Positions 8,042 to 16,722 are shown, counted from the stretch's first letter. The stretch is 64,000 bases of DNA from Metaruminococcus_A gallistercoris (GCA_904394975.1 CAJFNQ010000009.1:1-64000); one strand, 5' to 3'. Numbers and translations: made by a program. The notes: generated by a model not told the origin, from the letters alone.

Positions 8042-9544
8042 ATGGAAAAACTCAAAATGTTCATCAACGGCGAGTTCGTCGAGTCCAAGACCGACAAATA
8101 CTATGACCTGCACAACCCGAGCACCGGCGAAAAGACCGGCGAAGCTCCCTGCTGCACCGAAGAAGAAGTCAACGCGGCAATCGCGGCGGCAAAAGCGGCA
8201 TATCCGGGCTGGAGCAGCACTCCTGCTATCAAACGTGCGCAGATCATGTACAAGATCCGCGACCTCATCATCGAGCGTATGGATGAGCTGACCATGTGCG
8301 TTGCCAAAGAAAACGGCAAGGTTTGGTCGGAAGCGGAAGGTGATGTTCTGAAAGCGAAAGAGGGCACCGAAGTTGCAACACAGGTTCCGTCTTTGATGAT
8401 GGGTGAAAGCCTGATGGATGCTTCCAGAGGATTTGATACGGTTCTTTACCGTGAATCAATGGGCGTTTTTGCCGGCATCGTTCCGGTCAACTTCCCTGCC
8501 ATGATTCCGTTTGGCTGGATGACTCCGATCTGCATCGCGTGCGGTAATACCATCGTTCTGAAAGCGGCAAGCCTTACTCCGAAAACAGCGATGATGTTTG
8601 CGCAGCTTTACAAAGACGCCGGCGTTCCGGACGGTGTTGTCAACATCGTTACCTGCTCGAGAAATGAGATCGACACCATTCTGGAGCATCCGGATGTTAA
8701 AGGTATCACCTTTGTTGGTTCTACCCCGGTTGGTAAGAAGATCTACCAGAAAGCGGCGGCAAACGGCAAACGCGTTCAGTGCCTGACTCAGGCGAAAAAC
8801 CATGCGCTTGTTATGTCTGACGCACCGATTGAGCGTACCGTTGCGGGCGTTATCAACTCCGCGTACGGCTGTGCCGGTCAGCGCTGCATGGCTCTTTCCT
8901 GCTGTGTTGTTGAGGAAGCAATCGCGGACAAATTTGTGGAAGAGCTTGTGAAACAGGCGAAGAACATCAAAGTTGGCCCGGCTTATGACAAGACCTCCAA
9001 GCTCGGCCCGATCACCTATAAAAAACACTATGACGAAGTCATCGCCGACATTGACAAGGGCGTTCGTGAAGGCGCGAAACTGGTTCTTGACGGCAGAAAT
9101 TACAAGGTAGAAGGATATGAGGAAGGCTATTATGTCGGCCCGACCATCTTCGACCATGTGACCGCTGACATGACCATCGGCGACGAAGAGGTCTTTGGTC
9201 CGGTTCTGTGCATCAAACGCGTGAAGAACTTCGAGGAAGGCCTTGCGGTTATGAACGCGAACCCGTACGCAAACGGTTCGGTCATCTTCACCCAGAACGG
9301 TTATTTTGCGCGTGAGTTCGTTCGTCATACCGACGGCGGTATGGTCGGCGTCAACGTTGGTATTCCGGTACCGGTTGGCTTCTTCCCGTTTGCTGGTCAT
9401 AAAGATTCCTTCTTTGGCGATCTGCACTGCCTTGGCAAAGATGCTTACCGCTTCTTCACTGAGAGCAAATGTGTGACCCAGCGCTGGTTTGACGAGGAAG
9501 AAAAACAGAACAAAGAAGTTTCCACCTGGGACGGCACCATCTAA
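8042..9544 (+). CDS. aldehyde dehydrogenase, methylmalonate-semialdehyde dehydrogenase-like
   Basis: A 500-residue aldehyde dehydrogenase. The catalytic cysteine is residue 282 in GCAGQRCMALS, the hallmark context of MmsA/IolA enzymes, which make an acyl-CoA from a semialdehyde. The general-base glutamate of hydrolytic aldehyde dehydrogenases is absent: the corresponding stretch reads CLTQAKNHALV, as in the CoA-acylating group, although the usual GGAKNH reads TQAKNH here. ATG follows AGAGGGA. Acting on malonate or methylmalonate semialdehyde is plausible but not proven; it is probably the last oxidation step of the operon's pathway. Confidence 0.88.
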   Translation: MEKLKMFINGEFVESKTDKYYDLHNPSTGEKTGEAPCCTEEEVNAAIAAAKAAYPGWSSTPAIKRAQIMYKIRDLIIERMDELTMCVAKENGKVWSEAEGDVLKAKEGTEVATQVPSLMMGESLMDASRGFDTVLYRESMGVFAGIVPVNFPAMIPFGWMTPICIACGNTIVLKAASLTPKTAMMFAQLYKDAGVPDGVVNIVTCSRNEIDTILEHPDVKGITFVGSTPVGKKIYQKAAANGKRVQCLTQAKNHALVMSDAPIERTVAGVINSAYGCAGQRCMALSCCVVEEAIADKFVEELVKQAKNIKVGPAYDKTSKLGPITYKKHYDEVIADIDKGVREGAKLVLDGRNYKVEGYEEGYYVGPTIFDHVTADMTIGDEEVFGPVLCIKRVKNFEEGLAVMNANPYANGSVIFTQNGYFAREFVRHTDGGMVGVNVGIPVPVGFFPFAGHKDSFFGDLHCLGKDAYRFFTESKCVTQRWFDEEEKQNKEVSTWDGTI

Positions 9545-9570
9545 ACCGAAAAAAGCAGACAGTGAAAGAC

Positions 9571-9606
9571 GGGGCGGACCGAAGCCGGTCTGTCCCGCCT
9601 TTTGTT
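9571..9606 (+). terminator. probable intrinsic terminator after aldehyde dehydrogenase gene
   Basis: GGGGCGGACC (9571-9580) pairs with GGTCTGTCCC (9587-9596) with two wobble pairs and is followed by GCCTTTTGTT. The MFS gene starts 65 bases later in the same direction, so some read-through is likely. Confidence 0.6.
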
Positions 9607-9670
9607 CGGCAGTGGGGTGTGAACTCCTGCGGGACTTTTTGTCTGCTGTTTTTTATGAGGGATTTCACTT

Positions 9671-10936
9671 ATGAACAAAAACACAACCGTCAACCTGCGG
9701 TACGGACTGCTTCAGGGAATGTACTGGATGGCGCAGTGCACCATTTTACAGTTCTCGGTCATGCTGTACAACAGCCGTGGGTATGACAACTACTCTATCG
9801 GCGTGGCAACCATGCTGGTGGCGCTGAGCAATGTGCTGGCGCAGCCGCTGTGGGGACTTCTTTGCGACCGCCGGCCGAAAATCAAAAAGATTTTTCTGCT
9901 GGGTCTGCTTGTTGCCATGCTTGCTTCACTCATCATCCCTTTTTCGGAAAGCAGCATGCCGCTTACCGTGTTTGCCATGATGGTGGTTGGCTTTATGTAC
10001 CAGCCGCTGGCGCAGGTGATCGACGCCTGGATCATGCGGCTCAACGCCAACGGCCATCACATCAACTATGCCGCGGTGCGCAGTTTCGGTTCTATGGGCT
10101 ACGCGTTTACCGCATTCGGGTACGGGCTTCTGCTCGACCGGTTCGGCATGTGGCTGATGACCCCCTCTTTCCTGCTCTGCTGTGTTGTTTTCTGCCTGAT
10201 CGTGCTGAAAACAAAAGAGCCGGCCGCCGTCATCGCCAAAAAGCGTTCGGAGGCGAAGGAAGGCGAGGAATGTTTTTCGGACATTCTAAAAAAACTCATC
10301 AAAAACCGCCCGTTTCTCATCCTTGTTGTCACCTATATGCTTATGACGACCGGGATGAACGCGGGGCACACCTTCATGTCGGTCAAGCTCACACAGCTTG
10401 GCGGTGGGAACATGGATTACGGCATTGTTCTGTCGGTCATGTCCGGGGTGGAGATGTGCTTTCTTCTACTGATGTCGAGGGTTGCCCATCGGTTTCGTCC
10501 GGCGGCGCTCATGTGCGTGGGATACACTTCGATCCTCATTAAAATGTTCCTGCTCGCTGCGGCGGACAGCATCCCGGCGATTATTCTGGCGCATGTCTTC
10601 CATGGACCGGCTTACGGCATTATGCTGTGTGCGGTCGTTATGTACATCCAGCAGGTGGTGGATCACCGTTCGCTGTTTACGGCACAGACGACTTACGGCG
10701 CCTGCATGGGGCTTGGCAATATTATGGGAAGCTATCTTGGCGGGGTCGTTTCGACCGCGCTGGGGGTTGACCGTATGATTTTTGTGATGATGCTCCTGCC
10801 TGCGGTCAGTCTGGTGGTCATGTTCTGTAACACGGTTTACCAAAGGAGAGCGGAACAGCGGCTGGAATCTGCACAGCCACCGGAAGAAACTGGTTCGGAA
10901 ACGGTTTGCCGCCCGGCGGAGCAGCCGGAAATTTGA
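9671..10936 (+). CDS. MFS transporter (LacY/NupG-like permease)
   Basis: A 421-residue membrane permease with about twelve hydrophobic segments. The first half contains PLWGLLCDRRPKIKK, the conserved loop between helices 2 and 3, and INYAAVRSFGSMGYA, typical of the LacY/nucleoside:proton symporter branch (MFS_1_like). A charged loop near residues 185-205 separates the halves and the C-terminus is hydrophilic. Likely imports the substrate of the upstream catabolic genes by proton symport (inference from position). ATG is preceded by GAGGG. It ends just before a strong terminator, closing the operon. Confidence 0.85.
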   Translation: MNKNTTVNLRYGLLQGMYWMAQCTILQFSVMLYNSRGYDNYSIGVATMLVALSNVLAQPLWGLLCDRRPKIKKIFLLGLLVAMLASLIIPFSESSMPLTVFAMMVVGFMYQPLAQVIDAWIMRLNANGHHINYAAVRSFGSMGYAFTAFGYGLLLDRFGMWLMTPSFLLCCVVFCLIVLKTKEPAAVIAKKRSEAKEGEECFSDILKKLIKNRPFLILVVTYMLMTTGMNAGHTFMSVKLTQLGGGNMDYGIVLSVMSGVEMCFLLLMSRVAHRFRPAALMCVGYTSILIKMFLLAAADSIPAIILAHVFHGPAYGIMLCAVVMYIQQVVDHRSLFTAQTTYGACMGLGNIMGSYLGGVVSTALGVDRMIFVMMLLPAVSLVVMFCNTVYQRRAEQRLESAQPPEETGSETVCRPAEQPEI

Positions 10937-10948
10937 TTGTATAAAACG

Positions 10949-10981
10949 ACAGGCTGTCAGGCTGCTGACAGTCTGTTTTTT
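10949..10981 (+). terminator. intrinsic terminator of the catabolic operon
   Basis: ACAGGCTGTCAG (10949-10960) pairs over twelve positions, one G-T, with CTGACAGTCTGT (10965-10976), loop GCTG, followed by a run of T. Confidence 0.9.
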
Positions 10982-11027
10982 ATATCTGAGGCCGCAGAGC
11001 AAGGCGGGCGACTTCTGCCTTGCGGGC

Positions 11028-11056
11028 TTGCGGCGTGCCGTTGGATATGATATAGT
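11028..11056 (+). promoter_or_regulatory. sigma-70-type promoter for GNAT gene
   Basis: TTGCGG (11028-11033) and TATAGT (11051-11056) are 17 bases apart, 28 bases before the GNAT start and after the previous terminator. Confidence 0.6.
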
Positions 11057-11083
11057 GAAGGAAACAAAACGGAGGGATGTTTC

Positions 11084-11530
11084 ATGCAGTTTCGTGATTT
11101 TACCGAACAGGACCGGGAGCAGTTTCTTACCATGTGCCGGGACTTTTACTCCGGCGACGCGGTGGACCACGTCATCCCGCCGGAACATATGCAGCGCACC
11201 TTTGACGAGATTTTGAAACAAGGGCCTTATCTGCGCGGTGTGATGTTTGAGGAAGACGGCGTTTGCGCCGGCTACGCGCAGCTTTCGTTCACCTTTTCGA
11301 ACGAGGCGGGCGGCAAGGTGGTCTGGCTGGAAGAGATTTATACCCTGCCCCAGTTTCGAGGCAGAGGAATTGGCGGCGCTTTTCTTGACTGGGTCCGGAA
11401 CGAATACCCGGATGTAAAACGCTTTCGCCTGGAGGTCTGTGAAAGCAATCAGGGGGCGGCAAATCTTTACCGCAGGAAAGGGTATGAGCCGCTCGATTAC
11501 CGCCAGATGGTGCTGGACCGCCCGGAATAG
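11084..11530 (+). CDS. GNAT family N-acetyltransferase
   Basis: A 148-residue GNAT enzyme that transfers an acetyl group from acetyl-CoA to an amine. The acetyl-CoA pyrophosphate loop is visible as PQFRGRGIGGAFLDW (about residues 88-102), preceded by the VVWLEEIYTL strand and followed by EVCESNQGAANLYRRKGY, the usual C-terminal motif. ATG follows GGAGGG. The target is unknown. It has its own promoter. Confidence 0.88.
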   Translation: MQFRDFTEQDREQFLTMCRDFYSGDAVDHVIPPEHMQRTFDEILKQGPYLRGVMFEEDGVCAGYAQLSFTFSNEAGGKVVWLEEIYTLPQFRGRGIGGAFLDWVRNEYPDVKRFRLEVCESNQGAANLYRRKGYEPLDYRQMVLDRPE

Positions 11531-11561
11531 AGCATGCCCCGCGGCGCATAGAATGGAATCA

Positions 11562-11588
11562 GCCGGTTTACTGCCGGCGTTCTTTTCT
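11562..11588 (+). terminator. weak intrinsic terminator
   Basis: GCCGG (11562-11566) and CCGGC (11574-11578) followed by GTTCTTTTCT. Short stem, so only partial termination before the deacetylase gene is likely. Confidence 0.4.
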
Positions 11589-11602
11589 GTGGAGGGATTG
11601 CG

Positions 11603-12469
11603 GTGGTTATCCGGCTGAACATAAAGCACCTGTTTGTTACCTTGTTCGCCGCTCTGGCGGTCTTTCTTGCGGGCCTGCCGGCTTTTTCTGCCGATGAGGC
11701 ACTGCCCGCGTCGGCAGACGGCGCGGTCACCCTGCCGGTCATCATGTACCACAGCATTTTGAAGGACCCGGCGCTGACCGGCACCTATGTTCTCCCGCCC
11801 GAACAGCTGGAAGCGGACCTTTGTTACCTGAAGGAAAACGGGTACACCGCTGTGACCATGCGGGAGGTGCTTGCTTATGTGGACGGTACCGGGACGCTTC
11901 CGCAAAAACCGGTCGTTCTTACCTTCGACGACGGGTATTATAACAATTATGTTTATGTGTATCCCCTCATGAAGCAATATGGGATGAAGTGCGTTCTTTC
12001 GGTATTCGGCCGGCCGACCGATGAACTCGCGCCCGGTGAGCACCAGAGCCCCAATTACTCCCACGTGAGTTGGGAACAGATTTCGGAAATGAGCCGTTCC
12101 GGTCTGGTGGAGATTGCTAACCACAGCTATGACATGCACACCATGGAAGGCCGGCGCGGGGCCAGCAAGCGCCCGGATGAGACAGAGGAAGCCTACCGGC
12201 AGGCGCTTACAGCGGATGTTGGAAAGCTGCAGCAGCTTTTGCTGGAACACACAGGAAAATATCCGGTGACCTTTGCTTACCCTTACGGGCAGTACGCGGA
12301 GCATTCGGAAGAAATTCTTTCTTCCATGGGGTTCCGGGTGACCCTTTCCTGCGACGAGGGGCTCAATCAAATCCGGCCCGGGGATGAGCTTTCCATGCTC
12401 CGGCGATGCAACCGCGCGCCCGGTGAAACGAGCGAGGCGTTTTTTGGCCGCATATTGAGCGGCGGATGA
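11603..12469 (+). CDS. secreted polysaccharide deacetylase (NodB domain)
   Basis: A 288-residue predicted secreted protein. An N-terminal signal segment runs over residues 9-31 and ends in AFSA. The NodB domain shows LTFDDGYYNNY (catalytic and metal aspartates) and NHSYDMH with the two metal histidines spaced HxxxxxH-like; FAYPYGQY follows. It should remove N-acetyl groups from cell-wall or other surface polysaccharide outside the membrane. Start GTG at 11603 follows GGAGGGA closely. A TGA-to-start gap of 20 bases links it to the Maf gene. Confidence 0.87.
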   Translation: MVIRLNIKHLFVTLFAALAVFLAGLPAFSADEALPASADGAVTLPVIMYHSILKDPALTGTYVLPPEQLEADLCYLKENGYTAVTMREVLAYVDGTGTLPQKPVVLTFDDGYYNNYVYVYPLMKQYGMKCVLSVFGRPTDELAPGEHQSPNYSHVSWEQISEMSRSGLVEIANHSYDMHTMEGRRGASKRPDETEEAYRQALTADVGKLQQLLLEHTGKYPVTFAYPYGQYAEHSEEILSSMGFRVTLSCDEGLNQIRPGDELSMLRRCNRAPGETSEAFFGRILSGG

Positions 12470-12489
12470 AACAACAAAGGAGAAGAAAC

Positions 12490-13068
12490 ATGCTGATATT
12501 GGCTTCCGGTTCGCCCCGGAGAAAAGAGATTTTGACTATGCTGGGGTATTCCTTTTTGGTAGACCCGGCGGATGTGGATGAAAGCCTTCTCGAAGGCATC
12601 GCCCCGCACGACGCGGTGGCTGAGCTTTCCCGCCGGAAGGCGCTGGAGACCGCCGCACGCCGCCCGGATGATGTTGTGCTCGGTTCGGATACGGTCGTAT
12701 CGGTCGCCGGGGAGATTTTAGGCAAGCCGCGTGACCGGGAGGATGCTGCCCGGATGCTCCGCCTGCTTTCGGGAAAGACCCATCAGGTCTACACGGGGGT
12801 CACACTGGCGGGACGTGGAGATGTGCAGACGGTCGTTGCCGAAGCGGACGTCACCTTTCTGCCCATGACCGAAGAACAGATACAAACCTATCTGGCAACC
12901 GGCGAGCCGTTTGATAAGGCAGGTGCGTATGCAGTGCAGGGGCGCGGGAGCGCTTATATCCGCTCCATCAGCGGGGATTTTTTCGCCATTATGGGGCTGC
13001 CCTCTTCCCAGACGGTTCGGCTGCTGGAACGGTTTGGCATCCGGCCGGATGAGGGCGGCAAACAATAA
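12490..13068 (+). CDS. maf: Maf family nucleoside triphosphate pyrophosphatase
   Basis: A 192-residue Maf protein that hydrolyses non-canonical or pyrimidine nucleoside triphosphates. ILASGSPRRKEIL at the N-terminus is the family signature; GSDTVV, GKPRDREDAARML and SGKTHQVYTGV follow in order, and the late KAGAYAVQGRG segment is present. ATG at 12490 is chosen because AAAGGAG precedes it by a normal distance; an in-frame ATG at 12466 would overlap the previous gene without such a site. In many Firmicutes maf sits beside mreB/radC; those genes are not found here. Confidence 0.93.
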   Translation: MLILASGSPRRKEILTMLGYSFLVDPADVDESLLEGIAPHDAVAELSRRKALETAARRPDDVVLGSDTVVSVAGEILGKPRDREDAARMLRLLSGKTHQVYTGVTLAGRGDVQTVVAEADVTFLPMTEEQIQTYLATGEPFDKAGAYAVQGRGSAYIRSISGDFFAIMGLPSSQTVRLLERFGIRPDEGGKQ

Positions 13069-13452
13069 TTGTCCGGAGAAGATTCGGCACGGTAAAACAC
13101 TTGGATGATGTTTAAAGCTTCAGCTGTTTCAAACGGCATTTTCAATCTGCCGGAGCCCATGTTTTACCGGTGTTTTTGAATTTCGCCTGAAGCGATGGAA
13201 TTGTACGCGCCTAAATTCCCAAGGCTGTTTTTGGAACGATTGAACGGCAGACGGTGAGCGGAAAGCATTTCCCTCTTGTTCTGAGAACGCGAAGGCAGGA
13301 ACCGGTCGCGCCGGGGTGGTCGGCGGTCGATGTCGGAGAACAGGATTCCGCCTGTGTTCAAAAACACTGGTTCTCAAACGCCGGCGCTGATTCGGCCGCT
13401 GGTCGGTATGGCTGGAACAAAACCCGGGAAGCATTTGACAAAAAACGGAGGA
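13069..13452. other. intergenic region after maf
   Basis: A 384-base gap. The radical SAM frame stays open upstream to 13330, but that extension has no family similarity that I recognise and no ribosome site, so I do not count it as coding. I see no terminator or clear promoter, and no gene. Confidence 0.35.
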
Positions 13453-14346
13453 ATGGACTTGATTTGTGATTTGTGCCCGCGGCACTGCCATGCGCCGCGT
13501 GAAGAGCAAACAGGCGCCGGTTACTGCCGGCAGGGCACCCTGCCCCGTCTGGCGCGTGCGGGCCTGCACCACTGGGAGGAGCCGTGCATCAGTGGGACGA
13601 ATGGGTCCGGCACGGTGTTTTTTTCCGGCTGTACGCTGGGCTGTGTCTTCTGCCAGAATGACTCGGTCAGCCACGGCGGATACGGCGAAACGGTGAGCGA
13701 GCAGCGGCTGGAGGAGATTTTTAAGGAGCTGGTGGCACAGGGGGCGCACAACATCAACCTTGTCAGTCCCACGCCGTATATCCCGGTGCTGGAACGGGTG
13801 CTTACCCGGTACCGGCCGCCGGTCCCCGTGGTGTACAATACAGGTGGATATGAAACGGTGGAGAGCTTAAAACGCTTGGAGGGTTTGGTGGATGTTTATC
13901 TGCCGGATTTAAAATACATCTCCCCGGAACTTTCCCGCACCTATTCGGGTGCGGCGGATTATTTTACATACGCGTCCGCCGCCATATTGGAGATGTGCCG
14001 CCAGACCGGCGCTCCGGTATACGATGAAAACGGGCTGATGCGCTCGGGTACGATGGTGCGGCACCTCATTCTTCCCTCGCACCCGGATGAGAGCGAACGG
14101 GTGCTGGAGTGGTGCAAAGAACATCTGCCGGACGGTACACCGGTGAGCGTGATGGCGCAGTACCTCCCCTGCGGTAGGGCCCCCAATTTTCCGGAGCTGA
14201 ACCGCCGCATCTCCAAACGGGAGTATGACCGGGTGCTGGACAGGCTGTTTGAACTGGATTTGGACGGATATGTGCAGGAGCGCGCATCCGCCAAAAAGGA
14301 ATACATTCCGCCGTTTGATTTGAGCGGCGTGCGAAAGGAGGACTGA
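13453..14346 (+). CDS. radical SAM protein, PflA/PflX-like
   Basis: A radical SAM protein of about 298 residues. The cluster motif CTLGCVFCQND binds a 4Fe-4S centre and S-adenosylmethionine. An N-terminal cysteine group (CDLCPRHC, then GAGYC) typical of the PflX/AmmeMemoRadiSam-like branch may hold a second cluster. LPDLKY and the late ERASAKKEYIPPF segment are also family-like. Start is ambiguous: CGGAGG sits at 13446-13451, only two bases from ATG 13453, so TTG at 13459 may be the real start. The target protein or substrate is unknown. Confidence 0.82.
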   Translation: MDLICDLCPRHCHAPREEQTGAGYCRQGTLPRLARAGLHHWEEPCISGTNGSGTVFFSGCTLGCVFCQNDSVSHGGYGETVSEQRLEEIFKELVAQGAHNINLVSPTPYIPVLERVLTRYRPPVPVVYNTGGYETVESLKRLEGLVDVYLPDLKYISPELSRTYSGAADYFTYASAAILEMCRQTGAPVYDENGLMRSGTMVRHLILPSHPDESERVLEWCKEHLPDGTPVSVMAQYLPCGRAPNFPELNRRISKREYDRVLDRLFELDLDGYVQERASAKKEYIPPFDLSGVRKED

Positions 14347-14348
14347 CA

Positions 14349-14522
14349 ATGGAACCAATCGATTATCTGGTCGTGCGCATCAACGGGGATTACGCCATGC
14401 TTCGCCGGGTGGACGCCCCGCAGGAGGAAGAACTCAACCCGGTCGCGATGGCGCTTCTCCCGCCAGGCGTGGATGAAGGGATGACCCTGCATTGGGAGAA
14501 TTTTGAGTATACAATTGTATAA
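14349..14522 (+). CDS. small DUF3006-like protein
   Basis: A 57-residue protein beginning MEPIDYLVVRING. The pattern RINGDYAMLRRVD, then a proline-rich acidic turn and ALLPPGVDEGMTL, resembles DUF3006, small beta-rich proteins often found beside metallo-beta-lactamases or other secreted proteins. ATG lies three bases after the radical SAM stop, behind AAAGGAGG, so it is translated from the same message. Function unknown; family call is from pattern only. Confidence 0.65.
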   Translation: MEPIDYLVVRINGDYAMLRRVDAPQEEELNPVAMALLPPGVDEGMTLHWENFEYTIV

Positions 14523-14637
14523 ATTGATTCTTTTATACTTGTTGTAAAAAATATAGCGGCCGATCACCTGCGGAGGCAGTGCTTTAACCCGAGCCTGTCG
14601 CTTTGTGCGATGTCTGAAGCCGCTGAAAAACACAAAA

Positions 14638-14663
14638 CAGCCGTCGAAATTTTCCGGCGGCTG
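14638..14663. terminator. hairpin between convergent genes, probable terminator
   Basis: CAGCCGTCG (14638-14646) pairs with CGGCGGCTG (14655-14663). Read leftwards it is followed by TTTTGTGTTTTT, read rightwards by a weaker tail, so it may serve both strands. Together with the next terminator it fills the 350-base gap between the DUF3006-like gene and amt. Confidence 0.55.
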
Positions 14664-14750
14664 CTGTATTAAAGTGTTCAATTTCCCGGGAAAGAGACTG
14701 TTTCTCGCTTTAAGTGGTTCGGGTAAGCCTAAGAGGATTGTGATGAAACG

Positions 14751-14785
14751 AAGAAAAAAACCGGGGATGCTGAGCGCATCCCCGG
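14751..14785 (-). terminator. intrinsic terminator of amt
   Basis: A perfect 10-bp stem, CCGGGGATGC (14761-14770) with GCATCCCCGG (14776-14785), followed on the minus strand by a run of seven T. Confidence 0.9.
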
Positions 14786-14872
14786 CCCTTCTGGGGGGTA
14801 AGAGGTTGATTGGATTGCTGTTTAAACGTTTATGTACCTGTTGCCGGTCAACCGGCGGATTTTAACGGGCCG

Positions 14873-16633
14873 TTAGTCCTCGTTATCATACTGCAGCGCG
14901 TCGTAGCCGTGTTCACCGGTACGCACTCTGACAACATCTTCCACATCGTAGACGAAGATTTTACCGTCGCCCACGTTGCCGGTATACAGCGCTTTACGTG
15001 CGGTATCGATCACAGTCTTGACCGGTACTTTGCTTACAACGACTTCAACTTTGACTTTCGGCAACAGTTTTGCCTGATCGAGTTGAACACCGCGGTAGAA
15101 GACGGGGTGCCCCTTCTGGATGCCGTAGCCCAGAACCTGGGTCACAGTCATACCGGAAACACCAATTTCATTGATGGCTTCTTTGAGTGCTTCAAACCGC
15201 TCTTGATTGAAGACCATGACGATTTTGGTCAGCTTTTTGCCGTCTGCCTCAGCGGAAACCGTTTCAGCCGGAACGTGCTCAACCGGAACTGCGGAAGCAA
15301 CCGGAACACTCTGCGGCATCACAGCGGCAATGCGCGGAGCATATTCCGTTTCACCGGTAAGAACCTGCGGCGGTACCGGCATGAAGTCAGCATAAGAGCT
15401 TTCAATGCCGTGCTCTGTAATATCCAGGCCGCGGATTTCTTCTTCACGGCTTGCACGCAGACCAACTGTTTTCTTGATGACAAGGAAGACAATGGTCATG
15501 GTCACACCAACCCAGGCAAAGACCGAAACAACGCCCAAAGCCTGTGTTCCGAGGAACTGGAAGCCGCCACCGTAGAACAGGCCGAGCGGATTTCCGTTGT
15601 CGTCGGTCAGATAGCGGGCGAACAGGCCGGTCAGCAGGGTACCGGTTGCGCCGCAGAAACCGTGAACGCCGATTGCGCCAACCGGGTCATCGATTTTGAG
15701 GACTTTATCCACAAATTCAATACCAAATACAACAACGAACGCGGCGATGAGGCCAATGAAGAATGCGCCAATCGGGTCGACCACGTCACATCCTGCCGTG
15801 ATGGCAACCAAGCCGGCAAGCGAACCGTTGAGCGTCATGGAAATGTCCGGTTTCTTGTAGCGGATCCAGGTGATGATCATAACAGCAACCGTAGAAGTTG
15901 CGGCAGCCAGGTTGGTCGTTACAAAAATGTTGCCTGCGCTGGTCAGGGCATCGTCACCAGTCATGGACAGGGTGGAGCAGCCGTTGAATCCGAACCAGCA
16001 GAACCAGAGGATGAACACACCCAAGGCGCCAAGCGTTAAGCTGTGGCCAAGAATGGCACGCGGTTTACCGTTTTTATCGTATTTACCAATACGGGGACCG
16101 AGGATTTTAGCACCAACCAGTGCCGCGACACCGCCGACCAGGTGAACGGCTGTGGAACCGGCGAAATCATGAAAGCCAAGCTGTGCGAGCCAGCCGCCGC
16201 CCCAGATCCAGTGACCGGAGATGGGGTAGATCACAGCGCTGATGACTGCGCTGTAAATGCAGTAGGAAATGAATTTTGTACGTTCTGCCATCGCGCCGGA
16301 AACAATGGTTGCGGCAGTCGCGCAGAACACAGTTTGGAAAATGATAAACGCCGGAGTTGGAACCGACAGGCCAAGGAAGGAATAGTCCCCCTGAATGGTC
16401 GGGTCAAACCCGCCGACCAATGCGCCGGTGCCCGCGAACATCAGCCCGAAACCGAGCAGCCAGAAGATCGGCGTGCCTATGGCGAAATCCATTAAGTTTT
16501 TCATAATGATGTTGCCGGCGTTTTTCGCACGGGTAAAACCGGTTTCTACCATTGCGAAACCCGCCTGCATGAAGAATACCAGTGCGGCTCCCAAAAGGAC
16601 CCAGATGGTATCAACTGACTGAAACATTACCAT
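14873..16633 (-). CDS. amt: ammonium transporter fused to a PII domain
   Basis: A 586-residue fusion. Residues 1 to about 405 form an Amt ammonium channel with some eleven membrane helices, including FHDFAGSTAVH with the first pore histidine. After a linker of about 60 residues, the last 115 residues are a PII (GlnB/GlnK) signal protein: LPKVKVEVVV, then TGNVGDGKIFVYDVEDVVRVRTGEHG, which is the PII ATP-binding signature. In the T-loop, KGHPVFYRG is kept but the uridylylated tyrosine position reads VQLDQAKLL, so no Tyr51 equivalent. The fused PII should gate the channel by ATP/2-oxoglutarate. It has its own promoter and attenuator. Confidence 0.95.
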   Translation of the reverse strand: MVMFQSVDTIWVLLGAALVFFMQAGFAMVETGFTRAKNAGNIIMKNLMDFAIGTPIFWLLGFGLMFAGTGALVGGFDPTIQGDYSFLGLSVPTPAFIIFQTVFCATAATIVSGAMAERTKFISYCIYSAVISAVIYPISGHWIWGGGWLAQLGFHDFAGSTAVHLVGGVAALVGAKILGPRIGKYDKNGKPRAILGHSLTLGALGVFILWFCWFGFNGCSTLSMTGDDALTSAGNIFVTTNLAAATSTVAVMIITWIRYKKPDISMTLNGSLAGLVAITAGCDVVDPIGAFFIGLIAAFVVVFGIEFVDKVLKIDDPVGAIGVHGFCGATGTLLTGLFARYLTDDNGNPLGLFYGGGFQFLGTQALGVVSVFAWVGVTMTIVFLVIKKTVGLRASREEEIRGLDITEHGIESSYADFMPVPPQVLTGETEYAPRIAAVMPQSVPVASAVPVEHVPAETVSAEADGKKLTKIVMVFNQERFEALKEAINEIGVSGMTVTQVLGYGIQKGHPVFYRGVQLDQAKLLPKVKVEVVVSKVPVKTVIDTARKALYTGNVGDGKIFVYDVEDVVRVRTGEHGYDALQYDNED

Positions 16634-16674
16634 GAACCTCCTTGCTTAAAACAAATACATGGCCAATGTATTCG

Positions 16675-16712
16675 AAAAAAGGCGCTGCGGGAATTTTTCC
16701 CACAGCGCCTTT
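16675..16712 (-). terminator. leader terminator (attenuator) of amt
   Basis: On the minus strand, AAAGGCGCTGTGGGA (16712 down to 16698) pairs with TCCCGCAGCGCC (16692 down to 16681) and a run of T (16680-16675). It sits between the amt promoter and the amt start, with the stem beginning only a few bases after the expected transcription start. An intrinsic terminator here implies regulated read-through. The 5' arm begins with AAAGGC flanked by AGC and GCT, a possible A1/G4 hexaloop of the ANTAR type, but that stem is only 3 bp. Confidence 0.8.
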
Positions 16713-16722
16713 GCTTGTTTTT

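Noticed and set aside
10466..12370. 634-residue minus-strand open frame across MFS, GNAT and deacetylase genes
   Set aside because: It spans three well-supported plus-strand genes and two terminators and resembles no protein family.
13330..13452. Longer N-terminus for the radical SAM protein
   Set aside because: The 41 extra residues show no family similarity and no ribosome site; the cysteine-rich family start begins at 13453-13459.
14810..16039. 409-residue plus-strand open frame opposite amt
   Set aside because: Shadow of the Amt-PII gene and overlaps its terminator side; no family features.
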